Shown here: positions 50,211 to 63,433 of the stretch, in pieces | Layout: each line of letters starts with the position of its first letter | Numbering within the stretch: position 1 is the first letter of the stretch | NCBI GenBank assembly: GCA_963853835.1 | Contig: OY970822.1 | Coordinates: forward strand, 46,774,404-46,838,403 | Source: Calendula officinalis | Lineage: Eukaryota; Streptophyta; Magnoliopsida; Asterales; Asteraceae | Length of the DNA: 64,000 nt | Direction of reading: 5' to 3' | Made by a program: the position numbers and the translations under genes | Notes under the pieces: generated by a model | The model's input: only the letters and a program-made list of their open reading frames with translations | Database searches by the model: none | Told to the model about the DNA's origin: nothing

Positions 50211-50732
50211 TATCTTTCAGGTACACCTAACATGGGTCTTTGGTATCCCAAAGACTCAAACTTTGATCTTGAAGGGTATACAGATGCTGATTTTGCAGGT
50301 TGTAGATTGGACAGGAAAAGTACAAGTGGAGGATGTCAATTCCTCGGTGGTAGACTAGTTGGTTGGTCATCCAAGAAGCAAAACTCAGTAGCAACTTCTA
50401 CTGCAGAAGCAGAATATGTTGCTGCAGGTAGTTGTTGTGCTCAACTCTTGTGGATGCAGTATCAACTAATGGACTATGGGTTCAATTTCCATAAGACACC
50501 AATTCATTGTGATAACAAGAGTGCTATTGCTATCACTGAAAACCCAGTCCATCACTCAAGAACAGAGCACATTGATATCAGAAACCACTTTATTCGAGAT
50601 AATGTGGAAAAGGGTAAGGTTGAGGTAGATTTTGTTCCTACAGATGACCAATTGGCCGACGTATTTACTAAACCTCTCTCTAAGGAAAGGTTTATGTATT
50701 TACTAGGACAATTGGGTATGTTGAATCCTTAA
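50211..50732 (+). pseudogene. Copia RNase H
   Basis: YTDADFAGC, STAEAEYVAAGSC and HCDNKSAI hold the Asp-Glu-Asp catalytic residues; ADVFTKPLSKERF and GQLGMLNP are the Copia C-terminus. Open from the TGA at 50208 to the TAA at 50730-50732. Confidence 0.85.
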
Positions 50733-51180
50733 TTTTTCTTATAATTTTCTGATACTGACCTCTCAGTATTGGTTCCAATACTGACCCGCTCAGTATCACT
50801 CGTCTGATTTATCAAATGTTATAAATTTTAATTTTTTTTCTTTTCTTAATTTATAGATTAAATTAAATGTTTTTATGATTTTTAAATTTTTTTTTAGCTC
50901 GGTATTAGAGTCCTGGAGTGGTAAAACTGACTTTTAATCCTTATACTTCCCAACGGAAACCTTTCTTAATAAGAAAGTTACCGTTGGAACAGGATAAGGC
51001 TGTCAAATCAGCCGGTTTTACTTTCCAATACCGTAATTATCTCTAATTAAATATAAATAATAGTTTCTTTTCTTTCTTTCAAATTTTCTAACAGTTATTT
51101 CATATTTTCTCTTTCAATTCTCTCTGCGATTAACGATTTTACTTTCTCCTTGCAAGCAAATTACTTAATCAAAATCGTAG
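50733..51180 (+). other. Spacer between pol and the 3' ORF with LTR-like hairpin
   Basis: Contains TCAGTATTGG-TT-CCAATACTGA (50763-50784), the same inverted repeat as in the LTR (44371-44398), followed by AACGGAAACCTTTC...GAAAGTTACCGTT near 50953-50985, another inverted pair. It then has CT-rich sequence ahead of the ATG at 51181. It may hold signals for a subgenomic RNA. Confidence 0.5.
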
Positions 51181-52550
51181 ATGGCATATTACAGATTCTT
51201 CGCACCGGAGGCTGCTCCTGCAACTCAGTTTCGGAATGACGAAGTGCCCAAGTTTGCGAGGAACAACATAACCGCCAATTTCAACATTCCTCAGGCTTGG
51301 GCGTGCCCTGAATTCACTCACATGATTACATATCTGAAGCATTGTCCGATCACGCAAGCATTGATTCGTTCTCCTCGTGCAATTTATCCGGAAATGCTCT
51401 GTGAATTCTGGTACTCTGCTAAACTTGACTCTCCGGACATGATTACCGGTTGGGTTATTCGAGAACAAAGAAGGGCTTTTGTTTCCACAGCTATAATTCG
51501 GGAAACACTGAGGCTTCCCGCTCACGCTCAGTATGAGCCCTTTGTTGATCGAACAGAGGCTCGCTCAGTGTTACCATTCATTGGACGCAGAGGAACCACA
51601 TGCATTATTAAAAGAAATGAATTTGGTCCAATGTGGGGTCTTTTAATTTCCACACTAATTCGGTGTATGACCCACAAGACAGGAGCTTTGGATCAAATAA
51701 ACGATTTTGGGATGCAGATTGTTCATGCCATGTATCATGGTCGAGATATTGATTATGCTAGACTGATTTTTAATGAACTAGCTTCTCTGATTCGGGCTCA
51801 AACTAGAGAAATCAATGTTCCTTTCTGCAGATTTCTTTCTCTTATTTTTCAAAATGGCATGCCTGCTCATGTCTATGATGAATTCAATAGTCCACGAGCA
51901 GATCTTCCTCCCTTACATAAGAAGATTTATTTTTACAGGCCAAGGGAAGGAGAGCCTGTACTGAGTCACTCCATGTGGGCTATTGTACAGGCACACATTA
52001 ATGATGAACAACAATCTGATACTGAATGATGATAATGATGATGACAGTGGTGATGGTGGAAATGATGATCAAGATATTGGATTGATGGATGCTCAACCAG
52101 AACCGGCACAAGAACCACCACATATTCCTCCACCTGCACAGGATCCTGATGCTCCTCATATTGCAACAGATTCTGATACTGAGTCCTCAGAAGACACACC
52201 AATGGTCATCCGAAGAAGAAGAAGAAACATATCTCAAGTAATCATGGGTGCTTTATCATCCGAAGAGGTGCAGCCTACTCATGCTCCATCATTAACTGCA
52301 TCTCTTCAAGCACAAAGTCTTGTTGCAGCCACCGCTGACCTTCCAGGTCCTGAACCAGAACGTATTGCTCAACAAATTGAGGAACCTCATGTTCCTCTTG
52401 ATGTGGAGATTCAGTTTGAGCAAAACATACTGGAAGGTGTACATGCTCGAAGAGAAGAGGCTCCTGAAGGTGCTGGTGCCTCAAATCAAAATCTAGAAGA
52501 TCCAACACCGACCTCTGCAGATGCTCGAAGAGAATCCGACAAAGTCTCAG
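51181..52550 (+). pseudogene. Copia 3' ORF, first exon, unknown protein
   Basis: ATG at 51181 opens 282 codons, ending at a TGA (52027) caused by what looks like a one-base insertion; the next frame continues in acidic DDNDDDSGDGGNDD sequence to 52550. The N-terminal part resembles the large hypothetical ORF found 3' of pol in many plant Copia/Sirevirus copies: a globular domain with ALIRSPRAIYPEMLCEFWYS, FGPMWGLLISTLIRCM and VPFCRFLSLIFQNGMP. The second half is Pro/Glu/Ala-rich and probably disordered, with a KR-rich RRRRRN stretch. No signal peptide or membrane segment, so the label env-like is not supported. The exon ends TCTCAG|GTATGA in phase 1. Confidence 0.65.
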
Positions 52551-52577
52551 GTATGAATTTCTAAAAAGCTCTCAAAC

Positions 52578-52699
<122 letters not shown>

Positions 52700-53249
52700 T
52701 TCCCAAATAGAGACTATGTATTGGCCAGTACCAACTTAATACTGACCAAAGTCTCAACCGAACTTTCAAATATATCCACTTATGGCCAACATAGTTAGCC
52801 CACTGCTACTATGCAGAATTCATACACTGAGCATCTCAATGATCATTGTCAGTCTACAGTTGTCTCAACATTTTAAGAGACAATAGTGGTGATGTTATAC
52901 TGACACTCACTGGTGCTGCTTGAATGATGTCTTACTTATTTTGAGTAAGGTCACATAATTCAAGAAATGATCACAAACCTTTTAAGCCACATAAGCCGAA
53001 ATTATCCATGGGAATAAACCACATTTCTGTTATCACTCTGATACCGAGTGATAAACATTGAAAATAATCAGAAGTGTAACGACCCGAAATTTTGAATCAA
53101 ATAAATTATAGAAAAATACGATAAATAAGGATAAATCGTTTAAAAGACGTGGAAATTGGTTTCGTGTCATTTGGACACCGTTTGAAATGGTAAAGGACGG
53201 AACTGGGTCGGATTAAACAACAAAAAGTGCAGCCTTAGCTGCACTAGGC

Positions 53250-53417
53250 AGTTCGCGACGCGAACTACAGTTCACGGTCGTGAACATTGGACAGCAAGTT
53301 TGGGGTTTTTGATCTTGGAGTTCCCGACCAGTTCCCGATCGCGAGGAGTTCCCGATGCGGGAAGTTCGCGGCGCCAACTTTCTTCACGGCGCGAACTCGT
53401 GCCTGGCAGTATAAAAA
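53250..53417 (+). promoter_or_regulatory. LARD B LTR promoter: palindrome cluster plus TATA box
   Basis: Successive near-palindromes AGTTCGCGACGCGAACT, GTTCACGGTCGTGAAC, GTTCCCGATCGCGAGG and GTTCGCGGCGCCAAC end about 20 bp before TATAAAAA (53410). The arrangement looks like binding sites upstream of a core promoter. Confidence 0.6.
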
Positions 53418-54577
53418 CGTGAAAAGCTAGGGTTTTCTCATTCTTGAAACCCTTGAAGTATGCAGCCGTTTTCTAGAGAGAGAGTGGGCGATTTTGGTGT
53501 TCAAGGGCTCAAATCTTCATCAATCTTGTGGATCTTAACATCAATGGTAAGGATTCTTGATCCTTGATAGTTGGTAGTTAATTTGTGAGCTTTGTATGGG
53601 TAAAAATGGTGGTTTGGGGAACCAACCCTGTCATCTTTGGGGAAGATGACTAATCATGGGTGTAGAACACTCATTGTAAGCTTGTAATCGATGTGTACAA
53701 GTTTGATTTGAGTTTATTGATGGAAATCTTGAACTAGGGTTTGAGATTTCACCAAGTTGGATGAACTTGGTGGTTAGGAATGTAGATATGGATTGTTTGG
53801 TGATTAGTTATGGTTAATAACTAGTTATTGTGATGGTATTGATGGTAGGTCAAGAAGACCTAAAGATTTGGTGTCATTGCACAAGATGGAAAGCAAGGAT
53901 TCGTGTCAATGGACATGAATTGGAGTTAGTGTGGCTAAGGTGAGTACATGTGAACTTTTAAGCTGAGTACATACTAAAAGAGTTTTAAAAATGGATAATG
54001 TCTATCGAGTCTTTATTAATACATATTTTTAATAAAGAAAGTGATTGGAAAGATAATGAAATTTGATTGAATTGCTAATAGAACATAGTTATTGAAATTG
54101 ATGATTTTGCAAGTAAGTGTGATTAGATTAAATGATTAATGAGGTTATTGAGAAAAAGTATTAGTAATGATAATGGCTAAAAGAGTATGAAATTGGCTTT
54201 TGTTAGTAAGAATTAACAATTAAGAAAATGATAAAGATTTTAAAGTAATAACGTTTATTAGTAAAACATACTAATAAAAGTAGTGTTATCACGTTAAGAG
54301 AACAAGTATGATTTGACTAGTGTTATGTATGAACTCTAGTCAATGTAAAGGTAATATATTTATGAATATGAATAATAAGAAATGAATCTTATTAGTAGAT
54401 TTAAGGATAAAGTATACGATGATAATGATGAGGAAAGATAAATGAAATATGATTATGCTAAAAGAGAATAATATGATAATTAGAATAGATGTATTCTAAT
54501 TTGTGTTTGATTATGAATTGGTGGGGCATAGGCCCGTATTTGATGTTCAATGTGTGTAACAAAAGTATCCGGATAAT

Positions 54578-54800
54578 GATAACCCATTTATGGGGGAGTG
54601 AGATTACTACTTGGGGCGGTACCTCCCTGCGCAAGGGTAGTATATCTATGAGAACGATAACCCGACAATAGGGGGATTATGATAACCCGATAAAAAGGGG
54701 GATTACGATAACCCGCGAGACGGGGGATTTGGTGATCTTGGTAAGTTTGGGAGAACCCCAATTACCATGTGATCTTAATGATAACCCACATCGGGGGAGT
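54578..54800 (+). repeat. GATAACCC...GGGGGATTA hairpin-like units in the LARD B LTR
   Basis: Five units in which AACCC faces GGGGG across a short variable loop, spaced 22-90 bp. Repeated in the second LTR at 60063-60285. The LARD A LTR has GCCTCCAATC motifs instead. Confidence 0.8.
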
Positions 54801-55312
54801 TTGCCTTGGAATGATCCGGGGCGTATGTGATAAAAGGGGTAAGCTTAAGGATAGCTTACATGTATGTGATTATGTGATGGGTAAGCTTACGGTTAGCTTA
54901 CTAGTAAGTATGAATAAACGATAAGATAATAAGTTGATAATTAATAAGTGAATAAACGAAAGAATTAAATAGTAAGGACTTTTTATTATTTTGAGAATGG
55001 GTCGAAAACCCATGTATCTCACGAGACTATTTTTGTCTCACGTACTACTTTGTTTTTGGCTATGTACTCAGGTTCGAGATCGATGGACTATAGGGTCGCG
55101 ATAGAAGTGGCCTAGTGTTGATTAGCTCGGGAGCTCGTAGGTAGATCCCGTTTATTCTATGGTTATGATATTATAATGTAACACCAGTTTTAATACTCTG
55201 ATAAATGTTTTTAAGGTTTTTGTTAAACCGTATTTTGGGAATAATGAACTTGTAATATTTTTATTTAAAAATATGATTTAAAAGGTGTTTTAAAAATTGA
55301 GGTGTTACAACT

Positions 55313-55324
55313 TGGTATCAGAGC
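55313..55324 (+). other. LARD B primer-binding site (tRNA-iMet)
   Basis: TGGTATCAGAGC three nt after the LTR. Confidence 0.9.
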
Positions 55325-58300
55325 TATAGTTTAAGTGAATTAGGTAGGTTTGACCTCCCTAGTCTTAAGCTATGCTAAGTAGGACCATATGTTCCCATAG
55401 GATGTCCATGATTAGTCTTTTGAGACCGTAAAGTGCGAGTATGATAGGGTCGATCCCTAAGAGAAATGTCATGATTTGGTATAAATGTGTTTTATTCGAC
55501 CGTTGAGTCATCGTTTGAATCTTGATTGTGAAAATATTGGTATAACAAAAGGGTGAACGCGAGAAGGGGACAAGCTCCTCTAAGACAAGAAGAGAAATTA
55601 TAATTGAGTTTTGTCATGTCGCGGTGATGATGGTAGTGATTCCGAATCAGAAGAAAAGGAATGATGTTCATTCAAGACATTGATGGCGTGTAAGTTGGAT
55701 GTGTAATTGAGAAGTACGGAACCGGAGGCCGTGATTCGGTGGATTCGTGAAATTGAGCAAGTGCTAAAGATTAGAAAGTGTTAGGAGGAAGATATGGTGA
55801 CTTCTACAGCTCGTCTACTGGGAGAGTGATGTGTGGTCGCGGCGGAATGCGATGTTCGAAGCATTGGAAAAGAGAATATGGTACCAGATGTCGTGGAAGA
55901 GTTCGCGATTAGATTGATAGGGAAGTTTTGTCCCGAAAGAGTACTTGGAAGAATTTCTAAGAGAATTTATTGCTAGGAATGTGGAGAAGGTAATTTAACG
56001 AAGGATCAATGAATCGTTATCAAGTGGAGAAAAGAGGAAGTTTGATGGTAGCTTGGAGTCAACAAAGGAAGAAAAACTCGTTCAGAGTTCGTCAAATCAT
56101 GTTGATGCGAAAGGTGCAAAAGTGTGGTAAGTTTCCTCAATTATAAAATTGATGGTATGAGGTTCGTGGTTTGTTGGGTAATTGTTGCACAATTTGGTGC
56201 TTAAGTGAAATGGTATGTATAAGTATGGGTAAATCGTTTGGTGTGGAACTGTACACGGGGGACGGTTTCCCCGGTTCGTTATGTGTAAAGAAATAATATG
56301 CCTAGGTGAGTTGGCGATTGGTACGTCGCGGATAATTAGGATATTAAAAGATATATTATCTCGGGAATATTAAATATTCCAATGAAAGGGTGGTAGTACG
56401 CGAAAGTACTAAGACTCGGTGAGAATGATATATGGATGGGAAACCATGTAAGGAAAAAGCTCGAAAGTAAAATTGTAGCACTTGGCGGGAATAAGGATAA
56501 GTGATGTGGTATTACCATATGATAACGGTAAGGAAGAGAATGATGAAAAATATAGTGAAGTTTCAAACTCGTGAATAGAAAATATGTTGGAAGGGATAAG
56601 CATCGGGGATGACAGAATTTAGTATTCGAAAATGGTTGAGTAAACAAATTGACAATTAGTCATGACAAAAGTTTGTATAATGAATGATAGATTCGATGCT
56701 AAGGGAAAAAGGTTAATTAATGGTAAATTGTCCCAGAAATGATATGCTAAGTGAAGGGTAATATTTAAATATTGAAAAAAATAATATGGAAATAATGTAA
56801 TAGGTTATGTTTGGATTATGGATTGGAGTCAATTAGTTGACTCGAGTTGACTGGGTGATTCGGTAAAATATGGATAATGGAATGAAATGGTGGTTACCTA
56901 GGTGGTGAAAGAAAGATTGAGAATTTTAATGATGAGAAAATGAATCGACTAAAGACGATTGGTAAAAGAGTAGATTGGTGGAAAGCATGAGAAATGTTAT
57001 GTGTATACCGGGTGGTATAAAGGGATAAGTGGGAGTAATTGTCTATGAAAGGAATGTGACTTTAGAAAGTAATGTTATGTGAAATGTGAGGAAATGTAAA
57101 TTGAATAGAGAATGTGATTAGTTATGAAAGAAAATGTTAGCATGATGCTAAGTGAATGATGCATACATGAATTGTATGCAAGATAGAATGGTATTGAATG
57201 GATCTTGTTAGATCGGAGGCTTTCCGGTTAACGAGATTTGATGAGTCGCTTTGGATTGGAGGTTTTCCGATCATTATGATAGTTTGGAGTCGTGACGGAT
57301 TGGAGGCTTTCCGATCATCTCGATAAGATAGTTAAAGTATAATTTGTTATAAGGGATATGATGTTTGTATCTGACGTATGAAGAACCGTATGGTTAGTTG
57401 TTGTTATGATTTTTATGGCAAGTGAGAACTTGGGTTGAAAACACGGGTAGTGTTTAAGTATAAGTAGGTGTCGGAGATGCCTACAAGTTCATGGTTTATG
57501 AAAAAGGGAATGCTTTTAGGAAGCAAAGTTTGTTAGTAACCAATGGGTGGTGAAAGAGGTATAAAGGGTGGTTAGACCACAAATTGGATATGATTGAGGC
57601 TCTAGAGCCGGTAATCGGAAATTTCAAGTATGGTATAAGGATGTTTGAAGGAGATTATAAATGGTATAAGAATTAGAATGAAGGTAAAAGAGTAATAGAG
57701 ATTGATATCAACTTAAATGAAAATTGTTAATCGATTGTGGAAATCAAAATCGAGGAAAAAGGTAACAACTGAGAAAGGAAATTTATATATGAAATCGGGA
57801 ATGAAAAGCTTGGGAAGCGATGCCTTAGTAATAAAGAATATGTGGAATTTAGCAAAGTTTGACTTTATTCATAAGTCAATGTTGGTCAACTAGTGGATTG
57901 TTGACTTTGATCAAAATTGGGTTTTTACTGTCGTTTAGAATGGTTAGACAAGGATAAGGGCATAATGTATCACCTACATGTGTACGATAACAGTTAACGG
58001 ATTAATGGAAATAATTGTAGTCGGAGGGTGCGACTTTGACCATTGGGTGTTTCGAATTGAATTTGGGAATCGAATATGATGGTTGTTGAACCACGAATGC
58101 AAGGTCGATTGTAAAGAAAATGATGATTAATAAGACCCGTGGTGAGTAAGGAAATTGTCAAAATATGGTTGACTTTGTGCTTAAGTCAAAGATTGGACAA
58201 TGTTGACAGCTTGATCAAAGCTAGGCGTTGACTATTGTTTTGGTTAATTGGCTATTAATAATGATTGAGTCATATGATCTCAATGTGGATAAGGGGTTTG

Positions 58301-58543
58301 GTAAAATGATTGAAAGTGTGACAGTCGGGTTATGAAATGTTGACCCGTTTGAGGTACTAAGGGCTTAAGATTGATTTTTAACCCGTTCGGGCTTAACGGA
58401 ATTAAGTGAATGTTTAAAGGTATATTGTTGATTTAATTGTAATGGGAAAAGTTCGATTGTAATAACCACGAGAGAACGAGAACGGAATGTTCGGTCGAAT
58501 GTGGATTGGAAATCTTCGAGTTGATTCCGAGGACGGAATCCTT
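55325..58543 (+). other. LARD B internal region, non-coding
   Basis: No frame with retroelement motifs on either strand; the ORFs at 56336-56647 are antisense and featureless. Three GATTGGAGGCTTTCCGATCA motifs at about 57215-57325 correspond in reverse complement to the LARD A interior and LTR motifs. Confidence 0.7.
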
Positions 58544-58559
58544 TTAAGGGGTGGATAGT
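58544..58559 (+). other. LARD B polypurine tract
   Basis: TTAAGGGGTGGATAGT immediately before the 3' LTR, matching LARD A. Confidence 0.7.
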
Positions 58560-60794
58560 TGTAACGACCCGAAATTTTGAATCAAATAAATTATAGAAAA
58601 ATACGATAAATAAGGATAAATCGTTTAAAAGACGTGGAAATTGGTTTCGTGTCATTTGGACACCGTTTGAAATGGTAAAGGACGGAACTGGGTCGGATTA
58701 AACAACAAAAAGTGCAGCCTTAGCTGCACTAGGCAGTTCGCGACGCGAACTACAGTTCACGGTCGTGAACATTGGACAGCAAGTTTGGGGTTTTTGATCT
58801 TGGAGTTCCCGACCAGTTCCCGATCGCGAGGAGTTCCCGATGCGGGAAGTTCGCGGCGCCAACTTTCTTCACGGCGCGAACTCGTGCCTGGCAGTATAAA
58901 AACGTGAAAAGCTAGGGTTTTCTCATTCTTGAAACCCTTGAAGTATGCAGCCGTTTTCTAGAGAGAGAGTGGGCGATTTTGGTGTTCAAGGGCTCAAATC
59001 TTCATCAATCTTGTGGATCTTAACATCAATGGTAAGGATTCTTGATCCTTGATAGTTGGTAGTTAATTTGTGAGCTTTGTATGGGTAAAAATGGTGGTTT
59101 GGGGAACCAACCCTGTCATCTTTGGGGAAGATGACTAATCATGGGTGTAGAACACTCATTGTAAGCTTGTAATCGATGTGTACAAGTTTGATTTGAGTTT
59201 ATTGATGGAAATCTTGAACTAGGGTTTGAGATTTCACCAAGTTGGATGAACTTGGTGGTTAGGAATGTAGATATGGATTGTTTGGTGATTAGTTATGGTT
59301 AATAACTAGTTATTGTGATGGTATTGATGGTAGGTCAAGAAGACCTAAAGATTTGGTGTCATTGCACAAGATGGAAAGCAAGGATTCGTGTCAATGGACA
59401 TGAATTGGAGTTAGTGTGGCTAAGGTGAGTACATGTGAACTTTTAAGCTGAGTACATACTAAAAGAGTTTTAAAAATGGATAATGTCTATCGAGTCTTTA
59501 TTAATACATATTTTTAATAAAGAAAGTGATTGGAAAGATAATGAAATTTGATTGAATTGCTAATAGAACATAGTTATTGAAATTGATGATTTTGCAAGTA
59601 AGTGTGATTAGATTAAATGATTAATGAGGTTATTGAGAAAAAGTATTAGTAATGATAATGGCTAAAAGAGTATGAAATTGGCTTTTGTTAGTAAGAATTA
59701 ACAATTAAGAAAATGATAAAGATTTTAAAGTAATAACGTTTATTAGTAAAACATACTAATAAAAGTAGTGTTATCACGTTAAGAGAACAAGTATGATTTG
59801 ACTAGTGTTATGTATGAACTCTAGTCAATGTAAAGGTAATATATTTATGAATATGAATAATAAGAAATGAATCTTATTAGTAGATTTAAGGATAAAGTAT
59901 ACGATGATAATGATGAGGAAAGATAAATGAAATATGATTATGCTAAAAGAGAATAATATGATAATTAGAATAGATGTATTCTAATTTGTGTTTGATTATG
60001 AATTGGTGGGGCATAGGCCCGTATTTGATGTTCAATGTGTGTAACAAAAGTATCCGGATAATGATAACCCATTTATGGGGGAGTGAGATTACTACTTGGG
60101 GCGGTACCTCCCTGCGCAAGGGTAGTATATCTATGAGAACGATAACCCGACAATAGGGGGATTATGATAACCCGATAAAAAGGGGGATTACGATAACCCG
60201 CGAGACGGGGGATTTGGTGATCTTGGTAAGTTTGGGAGAACCCCAATTACCATGTGATCTTAATGATAACCCACATCGGGGGAGTTTGCCTTGGAATGAT
60301 CCGGGGCGTATGTGATAAAAGGGGTAAGCTTAAGGATAGCTTACATGTATGTGATTATGTGATGGGTAAGCTTACGGTTAGCTTACTAGTAAGTATGAAT
60401 AAACGATAAGATAATAAGTTGATAATTAATAAGTGAATAAACGAAAGAATTAAATAGTAAGGACTTTTTATTATTTTGAGAATGGGTCGAAAACCCATGT
60501 ATCTCACGAGACTATTTTTGTCTCACGTACTACTTTGTTTTTGGCTATGTACTCAGGTTCGAGATCGATGGACTAGAGGGTCGCGATAGAAGTGGCCTAG
60601 TGTTGATTAGCTCGGGAGCTCGTAGGTAGATCCCGTTTATTCTATGGTTATGATATTATAATGTAACACCAGTTTTAATACTCTGATAAATGTTTTTAAG
60701 GTTTTTGTTAAACCGTATTTTGGGAATAATGAACTTGTAATATTTTTATTTAAAAATATGATTTAAAAGGTGTTTTAAAAATTGAGGTGTTACA
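58560..60794 (+). repeat. LARD B 3' LTR (2,235 bp)
   Basis: Essentially identical to 53075-55309. The repeated 60-codon ORF at 54489 and 59974 lies in the LTR and is not a gene. Confidence 0.9.
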
Positions 60795-60974
60795 ACAAGC
60801 ACATCCCAGGCTTCGATTACCCAAACCAAAACCTTTTAGTTCACAATATTTCATCTTGTACCAGATGAAATACAGACTTCTACATTCTGTTTACATGATT
60901 ATAGAATTTAACAACACCACAATTCTATTTGATAAACCTTTCATTCTAACCAGGTTACATTTTTTTTTCTTTAG

Positions 60975-62848
60975 CACCATCTGTGCAGGGCCAAAGAGCA
61001 CAAGCTACACAATCTCAGGAAGTGCAGGGAGCATTACAGACTATTCTCAACCAGATCCTGGCCATGCAGAACACCTCAAACTAATATTCTGGCCAGGATG
61101 GATGCCATGAGTAATGAGATAGACTCATTAAAACAGTTGGTGGCACTCCTACGACAACAACAACATTCTTCACCACCTCCTCAGTCTCCACTTGGTGGAC
61201 ACAATGATGAAGAAGGCCCTGAAGCTGAGCCCAGAAGATCACCCTCCCATGCCAATACTGAGGGTGAACCAGAAGCTGCTACTGAACCTATGCCCTCCCC
61301 AACTCCAGATAATCAACAGGAGGACATAGGTGGTGATACTGAACCTCTTCCCTCCCCATCAAATGATAACAATAAGGGGGAGAAGAGACAAAGAGAAGAA
61401 GAGGTTGATAAACCTGAGCCATCTGCTCAGGGGGAGAAAAGAAGGAAGTTAAATGAAGATCAACCTCAACAGCAACAAAAACAACCACATCAGCAAACTC
61501 CTCATACTGAACCATTCAGGTTTCAGTATGAAAGAAGAAGACAAAGAGGAAGGTCAGTCATGGAATTACTTGAAGAGTTATCTGAGCCATCTGCTCAGGG
61601 GAGACTGATACTGACCAACCACAACAAGTTAATATTGAGCCTCCTGCTCAAGACCAAACAACTTACAGATTATTGTATATAGGCCTTTTGTTTGGCCTAT
61701 TGCTGATGATGATGAAGAACATCCAGTGCCATCTCAAAACTTTCTAAACTTTGCACTGGATGTGGCACATAAAGAAAGCTCTTCATCATCATCCTCAGAT
61801 GATGAAGAGCCCCCAAGAAGACCAATCTCTCCTCCAGCTGAAGGACCTTTTAGAGTTCCTAGAAGACCAATAACCAAAATAATGTCAAATGTGGTTATGT
61901 CCTCAGAATCAAGTGAAGAACAAGATCCAGCTCCTCTGATTTCTAGACCAAGAAGATCTACTCAGTATACTGAGGAAAGGGTGATGCTGAGGATGAGATT
62001 GAGGCTCAGAGATTCTTCCCTGTTAAGGAAGAAGATCCTGACACTGAGTCTGATGCAGATGTTCCAAATAAGTCACATACTGTAAGAAGAACAGGAGATG
62101 AACTTCTCGAACAATACTGGAACATTGTTGCTCAAAGAACAAGGTATAGGGAAACCCGAATTAGTATGCTGAGGAATAGGGTATTCCCAAATGTAAAGGA
62201 GATAAACTGGCTGAGCTTGTATGCCAACAAAATAAAAGTCAAAACAGTTGACCAGTCCATTGTTGCATTCTGCACTGGACCAGTCAGTCCTCCTATGAAG
62301 ATCTTTCTTCATGACATTCAGAATATGGGACTCCAAGACTGGGTGAAGATTTCCAGATTAATCAAAGAGTTACCATCAAGATCCTCAGAAGCCTAAGTAA
62401 TGATGACCAAATCTGGGTTGTCTCTGCTGTATGCTTTGAACAAGGAATTTTATATCAAGCAGACTATAGGGCACTCAGTGTAATGACTGAGGCTGTAAAG
62501 AACAACAAGCCTGAGTGCCTTAACACTTTCAGGATCTTTAACTCATACTCTGTTCCCCCTAACTTAATCTTTCAGGATCAAAAGAGCACCATATATCTAA
62601 CCTCTGGATATATGTACACTGACTCAGAAGATAGGGAATGCTTCATTACTGAAGCAGATCTACCAAAGGCCCCTATATGTCATCTGGTGGGATTGAAATG
62701 GATGATAACCAAGAAGGAGGATTCTTGGTTTAGAAAGAAGATTGTTGTTGTACTGAACAACAGGCAAGATGAACTGAAGAAGAGAGAAGAGTTCATCCAT
62801 GTGAAGAAAGAAGTCTTCTATGAGTTTGAGTCAATCAACAAAAGATGA
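60975..62848 (+). pseudogene. Copia 3' ORF, second exon, unknown protein
   Basis: Acceptor TTTTTTTTCTTTAG ends at 60974; in phase 1 it gives APSVQGQRAQATQSQEVQGA, continuing the first exon. A coiled or Gln-rich part (DAMSNEIDSLKQLVALLRQQ) and Pro/Glu-rich linkers with QGEKRRKL follow. A folded C-terminal part contains INWLSLYANKIKVKTVDQSI, FLHDIQNMGLQDWVKISRL and ICHLVGLKWMITKKEDSWF, ending FYEFESINKR then TGA at 62846. Frameshifts near 61073, 61680, 61985 and a TAA at 62394-62396 break it. I do not recognise the C-terminal domain. The stop is about 85 bp before the 3' LTR. Confidence 0.6.
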
Positions 62849-62923
62849 AGAAGAAGACTTTGCAGACTGTATTTATTTATTTATTTTTGAAATCTCTTTG
62901 TATTTGTTTTGTTATCATTATAT

Positions 62924-62933
62924 AGGGGGAGAT
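62924..62933 (+). other. Copia polypurine tract
   Basis: AGGGGGAGAT directly precedes the 3' LTR at 62934. Confidence 0.75.
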
Positions 62934-63433
62934 TGTTAAGGCAAAAAGCCTTACCCCTTTGGGATCTTAAGATAACAAAACAACCTAGACTAGCTTAGTA
63001 TAAACAGTATAATTAAATAGCTAAGTTTAGGAGTGATACCGAGTTTGGCCAGTATGGCCACTCAGTATCAGCACTCAGTATTGGAAATCCAATACTGAGT
63101 AGAAGGACTGAGTTACAGTCAGTATTGTAACTGACTAAGATCAAATCCCTTGATCTTAGCCATTTTCTTAGTTTAGTCCTTCGGTTACTCCTTTGCCCAT
63201 TATGTAAGATCTCTATATCATTATAAATAGAGATCATCTTGCAAAGGAGTACTTACCAATTCACGAACTTACATTCACATACTTTGTAATTGATCAGTGG
63301 TCTTGTTATTCCGCAACAAGCCACACTTAGTGGATTTATACATTGACTATATTCTTGTGTCATCACTTTAATATTTCATTAAGTATAATAATCTATCAAT
63401 TAACATAACAAACCAGGGTTGTTGTGACCTAAG
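62934..63433 (+). repeat. Copia 3' LTR
   Basis: Starts TGTTAAGG; the right end has decayed from CCTAACA to CCTAAGACA at the junction with the palindrome spacer. It includes a GACTGAGTTACAGTCAGTA block missing from the 5' LTR. About ten substitutions separate the two by eye. Confidence 0.85.

Larger units (their letters stand above)
53075..55309 (+). repeat. LARD B 5' LTR (2,235 bp)
   Basis: TGTAACGACCC to GGTGTTACA. A promoter-like zone has GTTCGCGACGCGAAC and related palindromes (53250-53400) followed by TATAAAAA at 53410-53417. Five GATAACCC...GGGG units lie at 54578-54800. About 590 bp longer than the LARD A LTR. Confidence 0.9.
53075..60794 (+). mobile_element. LARD copy B: young non-coding LTR retrotransposon, plus strand
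   Basis: LTRs 53075-55309 and 58560-60794 (2,235 bp each) differ at one position I can see (TATAGGG near 55090 versus TAGAGGG near 60575). The interior is 3,250 bp with PBS and PPT but no gag or pol. Flanks AGAAG and ACAAG give a 5-bp target duplication with one mismatch. Same LTR ends, PBS and PPT as LARD A, opposite strand. It lies in the intron of the Copia 3' ORF. Confidence 0.9.

Noticed and set aside
54489..60156. Repeated 60-codon ORF at 54489 and 59974
   Set aside because: Duplicate because it lies in both LARD B LTRs. No coding features.
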